From Deltaproteobacteria bacterium (lineage in GTDB: Bacteria; Desulfobacterota; Desulfuromonadia; Desulfuromonadales; JAAYDE01), in the NCBI GenBank assembly GCA_016934985.1, contig JAFGRU010000080.1:1-33479 (forward strand): 33,479 nucleotides of DNA, written 5' to 3'. Shown here piece by piece: positions 1 to 10,014 of this stretch; the stretch's first letter is position 1; every line of letters starts with the position of its first letter. The notes under the pieces were generated by a model. It had not been told where the DNA came from and did not search any database. It saw only the letters and a program-made list of their open reading frames with translations. A program made the position numbers and the translations under genes.

Positions 1-1
1 A

Positions 2-1897
2 ATTCCTTCCGGGCCGATCGACCAGAAATGGGAAAAACATATTCACGACTCCCGCCTGATCAACCCGGCCAACAAGAGAAAGTTTCGCATCATTATCGTC
101 GGGACCGGCCTGGCTGGAGCATCTGCAGCCGCGTCTCTGGGTGAACTGGGCTTCAATGTCGACGTCTTCTGTTACCAGGACAGCCCCAGACGGGCGCACA
201 GTATTGCTGCCCAGGGAGGTATCAACGCGGCCAAGAATTACCGCAACGACGGCGACAGCACCTTCCGCCTTTTCCACGATACCGTCAAAGGGGGAGATTT
301 CCGTGCCCGCGAGGGTAATGTCTACCGCCTGGCTCAGCTTAGCGGCAACATTATCGACCAGTGTGTGGCCCAGGGGGTTCCATTCGCGCGCGACTATGCC
401 GGCTATCTTGACACCCGTTCCTTCGGCGGCGCCTTGGTGCAGCGAACCTTCTATGCCCGGGGGCAGACCGGCCAGCAGCTCCTGCTGGGTGCTTATCAGG
501 CTCTGTCGCGGCAGATACACGACGGCAAGGTCAAGCTTTACTCCCGTACCGAAATGGTTGATCTGGTGGTGGTCGACGGCGAGGCCAAGGGGATTATCGT
601 TCGGGACATGATAACCGGCGAGATCCGCCCCCATGTGGCGGATTGTGTGGTGCTGGCAACGGGCGGCTATTCCAACGTCTTTTATCTGTCGACCAACGCC
701 AAGGGATGCAATGTGACCGCTGCGTACCGGGCCTACAAAAAAGGTGCGCTGTTTGCCAACCCCTGCTACACCCAGATTCATCCCACCTGCATTCCGGCCA
801 GCGGCCACTATCAGTCGAAGTTGACCCTGATGTCGGAGTCGCTGCGCAACGACGGCCGCATCTGGGCGCCCAAGCAAGAGGGCGATAAGCGCCCGGTCAG
901 GGATATTCCGGAAGATGAGAGGGATTATTACCTGGAGCGAAAATATCCGAGCTACGGTAATCTGGCGCCTCGCGATATCGCTTCCCGAGCGGCCAAGGAG
1001 GCCTGTGATGCGGGCCGTGGGGTCGGCGTAACCGGACGCGGGGTTTATCTCGATTTCGCCGATTCCATCAAACGTCTCGGCCGGGATACCATTGAGGCCC
1101 GTTACGGCAATCTTTTCGAGATGTACGAGCGTATCACCGGCGAGAGTGGGTATGACGTTCCCATGCGCATTTATCCGGCGCCCCATTACACCATGGGTGG
1201 TCTCTGGGTCGATTATAACCTGCAGAGCAACCTGCCGGGTCTGTTCGTTATCGGCGAGGCTAACTTCTCCGATCATGGCGCCAACCGCCTCGGTGCGAGC
1301 GCTTTGATGCAGGGGCTGGCCGACGGTTATTTCGTCCTGCCCAATACCATCGGCAACTATCTTGCCCTGACCACCCCCGGCAAGGTCAGTGTCGAGGACG
1401 ATGCCTTCAAGATCAGCTTGGTTGCGGCTCAACAGAAGGCTGCCCAGATTCTTTCCATTCAGGGGGAGAAGACGGTGGACGAATTTCATCAGGAGCTTGG
1501 CCATATCATGTGGGAAAACGTCGGCATGGCGCGAAGCGAGGAAAGCCTCAAGGATGCCCTCAAGCGTATCCCCGAGATTCGCAGCGAGTTCTGGGAAAAG
1601 GTTCGCGTGCCGGGCGACTCCCAGGATTTCAACCAGGAGCTGGAAAAGGCCCTTCGCGTTGCCGATTTCCTCGAATTCGGCGAACTTCTGGCCCGTGACG
1701 CTCTGCATCGTGACGAGTCCTGCGGCGGCCACTTCCGCGTTGAACATCAGACGCCGGACGGCGAAGCCCTGCGCCACGATGACAAGTTTGCCTATGTCGG
1801 AGCCTGGGAGTATAAGGGACACAATAAGGAGCCCGAACTGCACAAGGAAAACCTTGAGTTCGAAAACGTCAAACTGGCAGTGAGGAGTTACAAATAA
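2..1897 (+). CDS. frdA: Fumarate reductase / succinate dehydrogenase flavoprotein subunit, 5' partial
   Basis: The reading frame is open from base 2 to the stop at 1895-1897, giving 631 residues. Family members of this type have about 635-640, so probably only some ten N-terminal residues lie outside the window. The FAD-binding motif [11 protein letters not shown] lies near residues 34-44. [11 protein letters not shown] follows, whose His (codon 197-199) is the expected covalent FAD attachment site. HPTCIP (near 780) and [18 protein letters not shown] (near 1255-1310) are the dicarboxylate- and FAD-binding signatures. The protein interconverts succinate and fumarate as a peripheral membrane subunit with FrdB and a cytochrome b subunit. 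The cytochrome b gene (frdC) is expected just upstream, outside the window. In Geobacter this enzyme works in both directions (family knowledge). The stop overlaps the frdB start by one base, so the two are translationally coupled. Confidence 0.95.
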   Translation: MPSGPIDQKWEKHIHDSRLINPANKRKFRIIIVGTGLAGASAAASLGELGFNVDVFCYQDSPRRAHSIAAQGGINAAKNYRNDGDSTFRLFHDTVKGGDFRAREGNVYRLAQLSGNIIDQCVAQGVPFARDYAGYLDTRSFGGALVQRTFYARGQTGQQLLLGAYQALSRQIHDGKVKLYSRTEMVDLVVVDGEAKGIIVRDMITGEIRPHVADCVVLATGGYSNVFYLSTNAKGCNVTAAYRAYKKGALFANPCYTQIHPTCIPASGHYQSKLTLMSESLRNDGRIWAPKQEGDKRPVRDIPEDERDYYLERKYPSYGNLAPRDIASRAAKEACDAGRGVGVTGRGVYLDFADSIKRLGRDTIEARYGNLFEMYERITGESGYDVPMRIYPAPHYTMGGLWVDYNLQSNLPGLFVIGEANFSDHGANRLGASALMQGLADGYFVLPNTIGNYLALTTPGKVSVEDDAFKISLVAAQQKAAQILSIQGEKTVDEFHQELGHIMWENVGMARSEESLKDALKRIPEIRSEFWEKVRVPGDSQDFNQELEKALRVADFLEFGELLARDALHRDESCGGHFRVEHQTPDGEALRHDDKFAYVGAWEYKGHNKEPELHKENLEFENVKLAVRSYK

Positions 1898-2637
1898 TGG
1901 ATTTGACATTATATGTTTGGCGCCAGAAGGGGCCGGAGGATAAGGGCGGACTGGAGCAGATTGAGGCCAGGGGTGTCGATGAGGATATGTCTTTTCTGGA
2001 GATGCTCGACGTCGTCAACCAGGATCTCATCAAAAGCGGCAAGGAGCCCATCGCTTTCGACCATGACTGCCGGGAGGGAATTTGCGGGACCTGCTCTTTA
2101 GCCATCGACGGCATCCCCCACGGCAAGGAAGAGAGAACCACGGTTTGCCAGTTGCACATGCGCAAATTCAAGGACGGCGACAGCATTTATATTGAGCCTT
2201 TCCGCGCCAGGGCCTTCCCCGTTATCAGGGATCTGGTGGTGGACCGGACAGCTTTGGATCATGTCATTCAGTCCGGCGGCTATGTTTCCGTCAGCACCGG
2301 AGCGCCTGTCGACGCAAATTCCATCCTGATTTCCAAAAAGGATGCCGACTATTCTATGGATGCGGCTGAATGCATCGGCTGTGGGGCATGCGTCGCCGCC
2401 TGCCCCAATGGTTCGGCCATGCTCTTTGTGGGTGCCAAGGTGGCCAGCCTGGCCAAACTTCCTCAGGGGCAGACGGAGGCGGCCACCAGGGTTTGTATGA
2501 TGACAGAAACCATGCTTCAGGAGGGTTTTGGAAACTGCAGTAACCACTACGAGTGTGAGGCGGCCTGCCCTAAAGGAATCAGCGTCAAATTTATTGCCAA
2601 ACTCAACCGTGAATATTTCAAATCATTGAAAGATTGA
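1897..2637 (+). CDS. frdB: Fumarate reductase / succinate dehydrogenase iron-sulfur subunit
   Basis: A 246-residue protein, normal length for the family. The N-terminal ferredoxin fold carries the [2Fe-2S] cysteines C58, C63, C66 and C84 (CREGICGTC, then TTVCQ). The C-terminal half has C159, C162, C165, C169 ([12 protein letters not shown]) plus C214, C220 and C224, which fit the [4Fe-4S] and [3Fe-4S] centres. It passes electrons between the FrdA flavin and the membrane quinone/cytochrome b subunit. The ATG at 1897 overlaps the frdA stop (TAATG) and is preceded by GAGGAG at about 1882-1887. A terminator follows directly, so frdB ends the operon. Confidence 0.96.
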   Translation: MDLTLYVWRQKGPEDKGGLEQIEARGVDEDMSFLEMLDVVNQDLIKSGKEPIAFDHDCREGICGTCSLAIDGIPHGKEERTTVCQLHMRKFKDGDSIYIEPFRARAFPVIRDLVVDRTALDHVIQSGGYVSVSTGAPVDANSILISKKDADYSMDAAECIGCGACVAACPNGSAMLFVGAKVASLAKLPQGQTEAATRVCMMTETMLQEGFGNCSNHYECEAACPKGISVKFIAKLNREYFKSLKD

Positions 2638-2664
2638 TTTTAATCTGGATCATGAGTTATTTTT

Positions 2665-2695
2665 AAAGGGCGGTCGGGAACGGCGGCCCTTTTTT
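2665..2695 (+). terminator. Rho-independent terminator after frdB
   Basis: AAAGGGC (2665-2671) pairs with GCCCTTT (2686-2692), with partial inner pairing, and a run of six T follows at 2690-2695. It sits 28 bases after the frdB stop and separates the frd operon from the Cas6-like gene. Confidence 0.85.
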
Positions 2696-2708
2696 CATTC
2701 GGATTGCC

Positions 2709-3653
2709 ATGAACCAGTGTTTCCCTAAATTGCAGGGTGTCGAGTTTTCTCGAATTCATTTCACCCTGGAGTTTTCCGAGGAATTTTCCCTTTCCTTGGA
2801 GAGCATGCTGTGCATGCGGACGGGGCTGCGAAATGCCGGTCGGCATCTGGCCCGTCTGGAGTGCTGTATCGATTCCAGCGGGGGGCAAAGTCCGGCGGAG
2901 TTGTTTGAACCCCCTCTGCCCGTCGATCCCGTGGCTGTCCGCCTCTTCCAGAAGCCGAGCCCGTTTTTTGCTTTTCAGCCCTCCAATGATCTGCCTCTGA
3001 AAATTTCCGCAGGTGGGTTGTTTGAGATCAGTGCTACCTTCTGGGGCAAGGGGATTCAGCAGATCGGCCAGTTTGCCCAGACTTTACAGGGCATGGGTAA
3101 TAGCGGGTTTAAAGGAGATCGGGGATATTTTGAGCTCATGGAGATGGAGAGTGAGGATCTATCCGGCAATCGTTTCTCGATCTGGTCGGAAGGAAGTCAT
3201 TTCAACCGCTTGACGCCTGCCGTCAATTCTGTAAACACCTGGCTGGAGGAACATGGCCACCGTGATACCTCCCTCGGTCTCAGATTTTTGACTCCGGCCC
3301 GCCTTATCTCTCAGGGAAAGCCGTTGTTTCAACCGTCTTTTGCACGGATCTTTCCTTTTGTGTTAAGGCGCGTGACCTCTATGCTTTATCACTCTTGTTA
3401 TCTTGAGTTGGACATTGACTTCAAGCAGCTCATTGAACTTGCAGGGCAGGCGCGGGAGAAAACCAACCGCCTTGTCTGGGAAGATTGCAAAGCTGCAGGG
3501 GGGCGTAAAGAGTTGGGTGGTTTTGTGAATGAAATCGAGGTGGAGGGAGATGGCCTGGAAAAACTCAGTTATTTTCTGGATATTGGAGCCCTGATGAATA
3601 TCGGCAAAGGGGCGGCTTATGGGGCTGGGTGTTATCAGGTGGTGGAGAGTTAG
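2709..3653 (+). CDS. Cas6-like RAMP-family protein (CRISPR pre-crRNA endoribonuclease homologue), solitary
   Basis: A 314-residue protein. The C-terminal half matches the Cas6 family (Cas6 C-terminal RAMP fold) by recognised pattern: LRFLTPARLISQGKP at residues 191-205, a following FxxIxxFVLRRVTSML helix, then GFVNEIEVEG at 271-280 and the glycine-rich loop NIGKGAAYGAGCYQV at 297-311. Cas6 enzymes cut the repeat RNA of CRISPR precursors. His46 lies where some Cas6 enzymes have a catalytic His, but the N-terminal half is too divergent to assign it. The ATG at 2709 has no clear Shine-Dalgarno site. No repeat-spacer array and no other cas gene is visible, so its target is unknown: it could act on a remote array, be a relic, or process another RNA. 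Confidence 0.7.
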   Translation: MNQCFPKLQGVEFSRIHFTLEFSEEFSLSLESMLCMRTGLRNAGRHLARLECCIDSSGGQSPAELFEPPLPVDPVAVRLFQKPSPFFAFQPSNDLPLKISAGGLFEISATFWGKGIQQIGQFAQTLQGMGNSGFKGDRGYFELMEMESEDLSGNRFSIWSEGSHFNRLTPAVNSVNTWLEEHGHRDTSLGLRFLTPARLISQGKPLFQPSFARIFPFVLRRVTSMLYHSCYLELDIDFKQLIELAGQAREKTNRLVWEDCKAAGGRKELGGFVNEIEVEGDGLEKLSYFLDIGALMNIGKGAAYGAGCYQVVES

Positions 3654-3754
3654 CTCTGGAATATGGTTTTTTTGTTTGAGTAGCCGGGGTCGCGTCCCCG
3701 GTCTTGCGCGCTTTGAAAAAAGCAGCAAAAATGTACCAATAATTACGCTGCCAA

Positions 3755-3790
3755 AATAAAAGGCCTGTGCAAAAGCGCAGGCCTTTTATT
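3755..3790. terminator. Bidirectional terminator between the cas6-like gene and enolase
   Basis: A long hairpin: the arm at 3755-3770 (AATAAAAGGCCTGTGC) pairs with 3775-3790 around the loop AAAA, with one T/G position. A/T-rich ends on both sides let it stop transcription from either direction. It lies 20 bases beyond the enolase stop. Confidence 0.85.
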
Positions 3791-3809
3791 TTGTTATTCA
3801 TAAATATTT

Positions 3810-5455
<1,646 letters not shown>

Positions 5456-6451
5456 TTGGAACAACCCCATTCCCGGGAGAAGTTTTCCGTTGAAAATCTG
5501 GAAACGGCAAACCTTCTGTTTGGGTATCAGAACAAATTCCTGAAGCTGGTCGAAAAGAGCCTTGATGTTCGCATCGGCTGCCGCGGGACGACACTGAATA
5601 TCGAGGGTGATCCACCACAGGTGGCGATCACCCGTCGTCTTTTTGAGGAACTTTGTGTTCTTTTGAAGGAAGGGTATTCCCTTTATCCTACGGATATCGA
5701 CTATGCCATCAGGATACTGAGTGCTGACTCAAGGGTTTGTCTGAAAAGCATTTTTCTGGATAAAATTTTTGTTTCCACCCGCAACAAGGTCATATCTCCG
5801 AAAAGCCTCGCTCAAAAATCCTATATTGACTCTATTCGCTCCAAGGATATAGTTTTCGGTATCGGTCCGGCAGGTACCGGAAAGACCTATCTGGCTATGG
5901 CCATGGGGATATCTTTCCTGCTCAAAAAGGAGGTCAGCCGCATTGTGCTGGTTCGACCGGCCGTTGAGGCAGGGGAGAAGCTGGGGTTTCTTCCGGGAGA
6001 TCTGGCGGAAAAGGTTAATCCTTACTTGCGGCCGTTATATGATGCGTTGTTTGATATGATGGCTTTTGAAAAAGCCCAGGAGTTGATAGACAAAGGCATT
6101 ATCGAAGTGGCGCCGTTGGCTTTTATGCGTGGCAGAACCCTGAATGATGCGTTTGTTATTCTGGATGAAGCCCAGAACACGACCCACGAACAGATGATGA
6201 TGTTTCTGACCCGCATGGGCTTTGGCAGTCGTGCGGTTGTAACCGGCGATCTGACCCAGATTGATTTGCCGGACAACCGTCTTTCAGGCCTGGTGGAAGC
6301 AAAAAGTATTCTGGCAGGGGTCGAGGGCATCCATTTTATTACTTTTTCAGATATCGATGTAGTAAGACATCCCATAGTCCAGAGTGTTATTCAGGCTTAT
6401 GAGAAATATCAGCACAAAGCTTGCAATGGCAGGGCCGGGACATCGGGATAG
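5456..6451 (+). CDS. PhoH-like P-loop ATPase
   Basis: A 331-residue protein with Walker A GPAGTGKT (137-144), the LVRPAVEAGEKLGFLPGD segment (about 165-182) and Walker B FVILDEAQN (233-241). All are typical of the PhoH/YbeZ family, ATPases thought to act in RNA metabolism with YbeY. The start is a TTG at 5456, chosen because an AAAGAGG-like site lies a few bases upstream; the nearby ATG at 5440 is out of frame. Two bases separate the stop from the next ATG, so the gene opens the operon that continues to lnt. Having ybeY two genes downstream supports the RNA/ribosome-maturation role. Confidence 0.9.
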   Translation: MEQPHSREKFSVENLETANLLFGYQNKFLKLVEKSLDVRIGCRGTTLNIEGDPPQVAITRRLFEELCVLLKEGYSLYPTDIDYAIRILSADSRVCLKSIFLDKIFVSTRNKVISPKSLAQKSYIDSIRSKDIVFGIGPAGTGKTYLAMAMGISFLLKKEVSRIVLVRPAVEAGEKLGFLPGDLAEKVNPYLRPLYDALFDMMAFEKAQELIDKGIIEVAPLAFMRGRTLNDAFVILDEAQNTTHEQMMMFLTRMGFGSRAVVTGDLTQIDLPDNRLSGLVEAKSILAGVEGIHFITFSDIDVVRHPIVQSVIQAYEKYQHKACNGRAGTSG

Positions 6452-6453
6452 AT

Positions 6454-8829
6454 ATGGCGACTAACGGGAAAAAACGCAAAAGTGAAAAGAGCCGGCGCTC
6501 TTCACCCCTCTGGCTGAAGCGACTCTTCCGGCTTTTAAATGAAGATCGTCAGCGCAACCTGGTTATGGTTCTGCTGGCCCTTTGCCTGGCCAGTTTTACC
6601 GTTTTCAAAGGGGGCGGGGTCCCTTCACATTATACCCCGGGGGATGTGGCCACGCGGGATATCAAGGCGCCGCGCGATCTTCTGGTGGCTGAAAAAAATC
6701 TCACCGACAAAAAACGTCTCGAAGCCGAGAGAGCGGTTCTTCCTCTCTATGATTTCGACCCGCAGGTCGGAAAAAATATTGCTCTGAAGTTAAAAGAGGC
6801 ACTCCTGATCCTGGACCGGGAAAAATCTGCGCCAGAAGAGGGAAGCGCTGCCTCGGCCGAAAGTCTGGAAGTTTTGGAGATCCCCCTTTCCGAAGAGGAA
6901 TTGAAGAATCTGCGGGACAGTCTGCCGGCCGGCAAAGGATTTGAGCCCTTTCAGAAATTGTTTGTCCTGGGTTACCAGACCAAAGTTGTCGGCAATCTCC
7001 AGCTCTTTGAGGCCGATTCTGAAAAGGGCATCATCCTGCGTAATCTCCAGAATGATCAGGAAGCGAAGGTCACGCGCCTGCAGAATGTCAGCAGTCTCGA
7101 AGATGTCGCCGGGCGCATCGAAAAGCTGCTGGGGGAGGAAGGCGAATTCCCGCCGGCTTTTTCCAAGGCGTTTCTGCCGGTCGTTGAAAAACTTGTGCGG
7201 CCGAATCTCACTTTTAACAAGAATGAAACCGAAGCCCGTAAAAAGGCGGCTGCAGAAGCTGTCAACCCGGTTCTCTACCAGGTGAAAAAAGGGGAGATGA
7301 TCGTTCGCGAAGGGGAACGATTAACTTCCGGGCAGGTGGAGAAGCTCAACGCCTTTCAGGAAAAAAGTGAGGATTTCAGTCTTTTTTATATGGTTGTCGG
7401 CCTGGCTTTATCGATTTTCGTTTTATTTCAGGTCTTTCACCTTTTTGCCAGGAAAAATATCCGGAAATACGCCCCAACCAACAAGGATCTGTTTTTCCTG
7501 GTTTGTCTTCTAGGCAGCCTTTTCCCTCTCTTTAGGCTCGCCATGTTTGTTGCAGATGCCTTGGGAAGCGTTTTTCCCTATATTGAGGCGGCTGGATATT
7601 ATTATCTTTTCCCCTTTGCCGCCGGTGCTATGCTGGTCCGAATTGTCCTGAATTCGGAAATAGCTCTAATCTTTTCAATTATTTCAGCTCTTTTGTTCGG
7701 AGCTCTGTTTGGTAATGACCTGTTTATTACCTTTTACGCTCTTGTGGGCAGCCTCATTGGCGCCCACGGCGTCCGTCAATGCGAGACGCGTTCGACCCTC
7801 TACCTGGCCGGTCTGCGGCTGTCCCTGTTCAATGCTTTGATGGTTCTTGGTCTTTACCTCATGACGACCAAAAGTTTCGATATCCAGCTTATCTATCAGT
7901 TGACTTTGGCAGTGGCCGGCGGGCTTCTCTGTTCCGTGATAGTAACCGGCACCGTCCCTCTGATCGAATCCTTGTTTAAATACACCACCAACATCAAGCT
8001 CCTGGAACTGGCAAATATGAACAACCCCCTGCTGCGTGACTTAATGATCCAGGCGCCAGGGACTTATCACCACTCCATCGTTGTCGGCAACCTGGTGGAG
8101 GCTGCCGCCGAAGCGATCAGCGCCAATCCTTTGCTGGCCCGCGTGGGAGCCTATTATCATGACATCGGCAAGGTCCGTAAACCTTTATATTTTATTGAAA
8201 ACCTTGGCCGGCAGGAAAATAAGCACGACAAGTTAAATCCGTCCATGAGTGCTCTGATTTTGATGGCTCATGCCAAGGACGGGGTTGATCTGGCCCGTGA
8301 ATGCAAACTGGGGGAACCTCTTGAGGACATCATCCGTCAGCATCACGGCACGACCCTGATCCAGTATTTTTATGAAAAGGCGAAAAACCGCAAAGATAGC
8401 GGCGATGTTCTTGTGGACGAACGGGATTATCGCTATCCCGGCCCTAAACCCCAGTCCCGGGAAGCTGCCCTGATCATGCTGGCGGACGCTGTGGAAGCAG
8501 CCAGCCGTACCCTCACGGACCCCACCCCCGCCCGCATCAAAGGGATGGTGCAGAAGATCATCAACAACATTTTTATTGACGGTCAGTTGGACAACTGCGA
8601 GCTTACCCTCAAGGATTTTCATCTTATCGCCAAGAGTTTCAACCTGATCATGACGGGGATGTTTCATCAGCGCATTGATTACCCTGAGCCCGTTTCCAGG
8701 GATAAGGACGGTGGAAAAAATAAAAATGGAGACAGTTCAGATCGAGAACAGGCAGGCAAGCCGAAAGATCGACCTGCCGAAACTAGAGAAGGTGGCGCAA
8801 AGGATCTTAAGCGTCTTGGCATGTCCTGA
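6454..8829 (+). CDS. 7TM-HD family membrane phosphohydrolase (PgpH-like, HDIG domain)
   Basis: A 791-residue protein from ATG 6454, preferred over a TTG at 6421 inside phoH. Order: a basic N-terminal tail, one TM near residues 30-46, a long extracytoplasmic 7TMR-HDED-type domain, a cluster of about seven TM helices (near 310-520), then a cytoplasmic HD domain. The HD domain carries TYHHS (about 537-541), the metal motif YYHDIGK (about 565-571) and IIRQHHGTT. Family members such as Listeria PgpH degrade cyclic di-AMP. Whether this host makes c-di-AMP is not shown here, so the substrate is inferred. The last 35 or so residues are charged, low in complexity and lie over the start of ybeY. Confidence 0.88.
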   Translation: MATNGKKRKSEKSRRSSPLWLKRLFRLLNEDRQRNLVMVLLALCLASFTVFKGGGVPSHYTPGDVATRDIKAPRDLLVAEKNLTDKKRLEAERAVLPLYDFDPQVGKNIALKLKEALLILDREKSAPEEGSAASAESLEVLEIPLSEEELKNLRDSLPAGKGFEPFQKLFVLGYQTKVVGNLQLFEADSEKGIILRNLQNDQEAKVTRLQNVSSLEDVAGRIEKLLGEEGEFPPAFSKAFLPVVEKLVRPNLTFNKNETEARKKAAAEAVNPVLYQVKKGEMIVREGERLTSGQVEKLNAFQEKSEDFSLFYMVVGLALSIFVLFQVFHLFARKNIRKYAPTNKDLFFLVCLLGSLFPLFRLAMFVADALGSVFPYIEAAGYYYLFPFAAGAMLVRIVLNSEIALIFSIISALLFGALFGNDLFITFYALVGSLIGAHGVRQCETRSTLYLAGLRLSLFNALMVLGLYLMTTKSFDIQLIYQLTLAVAGGLLCSVIVTGTVPLIESLFKYTTNIKLLELANMNNPLLRDLMIQAPGTYHHSIVVGNLVEAAAEAISANPLLARVGAYYHDIGKVRKPLYFIENLGRQENKHDKLNPSMSALILMAHAKDGVDLARECKLGEPLEDIIRQHHGTTLIQYFYEKAKNRKDSGDVLVDERDYRYPGPKPQSREAALIMLADAVEAASRTLTDPTPARIKGMVQKIINNIFIDGQLDNCELTLKDFHLIAKSFNLIMTGMFHQRIDYPEPVSRDKDGGKNKNGDSSDREQAGKPKDRPAETREGGAKDLKRLGMS

Positions 8830-9184
8830 CGCGCTGCTTTCTGTGGTGCTGGTGGACGATGTCGAAATCCGGGAGCTTAATCTTCGTTATCTGGAACGAG
8901 ACTGGGCCACCAACGTTATTTCCTTCCCTATGCAGGAAGGGGAGTGGGGAGGATTAAACCCCTTCCTCCTTGGAGATGTGGTTATTTCCGTTGACACGGC
9001 CTTTCGGGATGCGACTGAAGGCGGAGTATCTCTGGAGAGTGAGCTTTATTTTCTACTCATTCACGGTATTTTGCACCTGACCGGTTACAATCATGAAAAT
9101 GTCGGTGAGGAAGAGACCCGGCGCATGGAAGCCAAAGAGACAGAGCTTTTCACCTTGATCAAGAAGGAGTTTTCCGGGGAGTAG
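8726..9184 (+). CDS. ybeY: Endoribonuclease / rRNA maturation factor YbeY
   Basis: A 152-residue protein with the zinc motif H113-x3-H117-x5-H123 (HGILHLTGYNH), diagnostic of YbeY. YbeY takes part in 16S rRNA 3' maturation and ribosome quality control. The ATG at 8726 gives the normal N-terminus (METVQIENRQ...). A longer frame from a TTG at 8675 would add 17 residues without family character. The chosen start lies 104 bases inside the preceding 7TM-HD gene. Its Shine-Dalgarno site (GGTGG near 8710) is weak, so translation may depend on coupling. In many bacteria it neighbours phoH/ybeZ, as here. Confidence 0.93.
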   Translation: METVQIENRQASRKIDLPKLEKVAQRILSVLACPDALLSVVLVDDVEIRELNLRYLERDWATNVISFPMQEGEWGGLNPFLLGDVVISVDTAFRDATEGGVSLESELYFLLIHGILHLTGYNHENVGEEETRRMEAKETELFTLIKKEFSGE

Positions 9185-9187
9185 CCG

Positions 9188-9892
9188 GTGGTAAAACGAC
9201 CATCCAACTGGCTGGAAAGTCTGAATTGCGCCATTGAGGGCATCCTCTGGGCGGCCCGAACTCAGCGCAATCTTCGTTACCATTTCATTGTTTCTGTTTT
9301 AGTGGTAGTGGCGGCCATGGCTTTTCGGGTCTCGGCTCTGGAATTGATTTTCCTGGCCATGGCCATTGCCCTGGTTTTTTTCGCGGAACTGGTCAATACG
9401 GCTATCGAGGTCATTGTTGATCTGGTTTCCCCGGAATTTCACCCCTTGGCCAGGCAGGCCAAAGATGTGGCTGCCGGTGCGGTTCTGGTGGCCTGTATTG
9501 GTGCTGTAGTCATCGGTTATCTGGCCCTTTCGCGCTACCTTTTTCAAAGCACCGGCGGTGGTTTCAGCGGCATTGGACGGCCTCCCGGCGAGGTTGCTCT
9601 TTTTTCCGTCCTGACCGTAACCATTCTGGTTATATTGTTGAAAAGTCTGTTCAAGAGCGGCATGCCTCTTAAGGGGGGTATGCCGAGCGGCCATGCGGCG
9701 GTGGCTTTTTCCATCGCCACTTCCGTGGTATTTATTCAATCCAGCATAACTCTTTCAGTGCTCGGTTATATTCTGGCTTTCATTGTCGGCCAAAGCCGGG
9801 TTTTGCTCAAGATTCACTCTTCTCTGGAGGTGATGGCGGGTGCCGCTGTCGGAGTGCTGGTGACCATTGTTTTGTATCTGATTTATCCATAA
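9188..9892 (+). CDS. Fused diacylglycerol/undecaprenol kinase (DgkA-type) and PAP2 phosphatase
   Basis: A 234-residue membrane protein with two domains. Residues 1-115 are DgkA-like, with the active-site helix AELVNTAIEVIVDLV (E67, N70, T71, E74) and AKDVAAGAV. Residues 135-234 are a PAP2-type lipid phosphatase with PSGH (166-169) and SR-x5-H (203-210). The usual SRx5Hx3D aspartate is Glu214 here, and the first PAP2 motif (Kx6RP) is degenerate (KSLFKSGMP). The pairing would phosphorylate and dephosphorylate undecaprenol-type or diacylglycerol lipids in the inner membrane. That is inference. The GTG start at 9188 follows GGGGAG at 9176-9181 and sits 3 bases after the ybeY stop. Confidence 0.85.
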   Translation: MVKRPSNWLESLNCAIEGILWAARTQRNLRYHFIVSVLVVVAAMAFRVSALELIFLAMAIALVFFAELVNTAIEVIVDLVSPEFHPLARQAKDVAAGAVLVACIGAVVIGYLALSRYLFQSTGGGFSGIGRPPGEVALFSVLTVTILVILLKSLFKSGMPLKGGMPSGHAAVAFSIATSVVFIQSSITLSVLGYILAFIVGQSRVLLKIHSSLEVMAGAAVGVLVTIVLYLIYP

Positions 9893-10011
9893 AAACAGTG
9901 TTAAGTTTCAAGTGTTAAGTTTAAACCCCGGCAAGTGACGATTTTTACTTACCACTTAACACTTACCACTTAACACTTAACACTTAACACCGCTTTTAAT
10001 CAAAGGAGCTA
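9893..10011 (+). repeat. Tandem ACTTAAC heptamer array with opposing upstream copies
   Basis: Six tandem heptamers of the form ACTTA(A/C)C occupy 9947-9988 without gaps, in the order C, A, C, A, A, A at the variable position. Upstream, the reverse complement GTTAAGT occurs twice, at 9900-9906 and 9914-9920. The transcript could therefore fold several alternative hairpins. The array lies inside the phoH-lnt operon, between the DgkA-PAP2 stop and the corC ribosome site (GGAG at 10005-10008). No mobile-element feature is attached. Confidence 0.9.
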
Positions 10012-10014
10012 TTG

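Noticed and set aside
2624-2888. Minus-strand open frame between frdB and the Cas6-like gene
   Set aside because: It crosses the frdB terminator and the Cas6-like start with no ribosome site or recognisable protein features.
3684-3701. Perfect hairpin CCGGGG-TCGCGT-CCCCGG after the Cas6-like gene
   Set aside because: No T tail and no similarity to a repeat elsewhere in the window; too short and isolated to call a terminator or a CRISPR repeat.
9947-9988. CRISPR array, in view of the Cas6-like gene
   Set aside because: The units are gapless 7-mers without spacers, and they lie within an operon 6 kb away from the Cas6-like gene.
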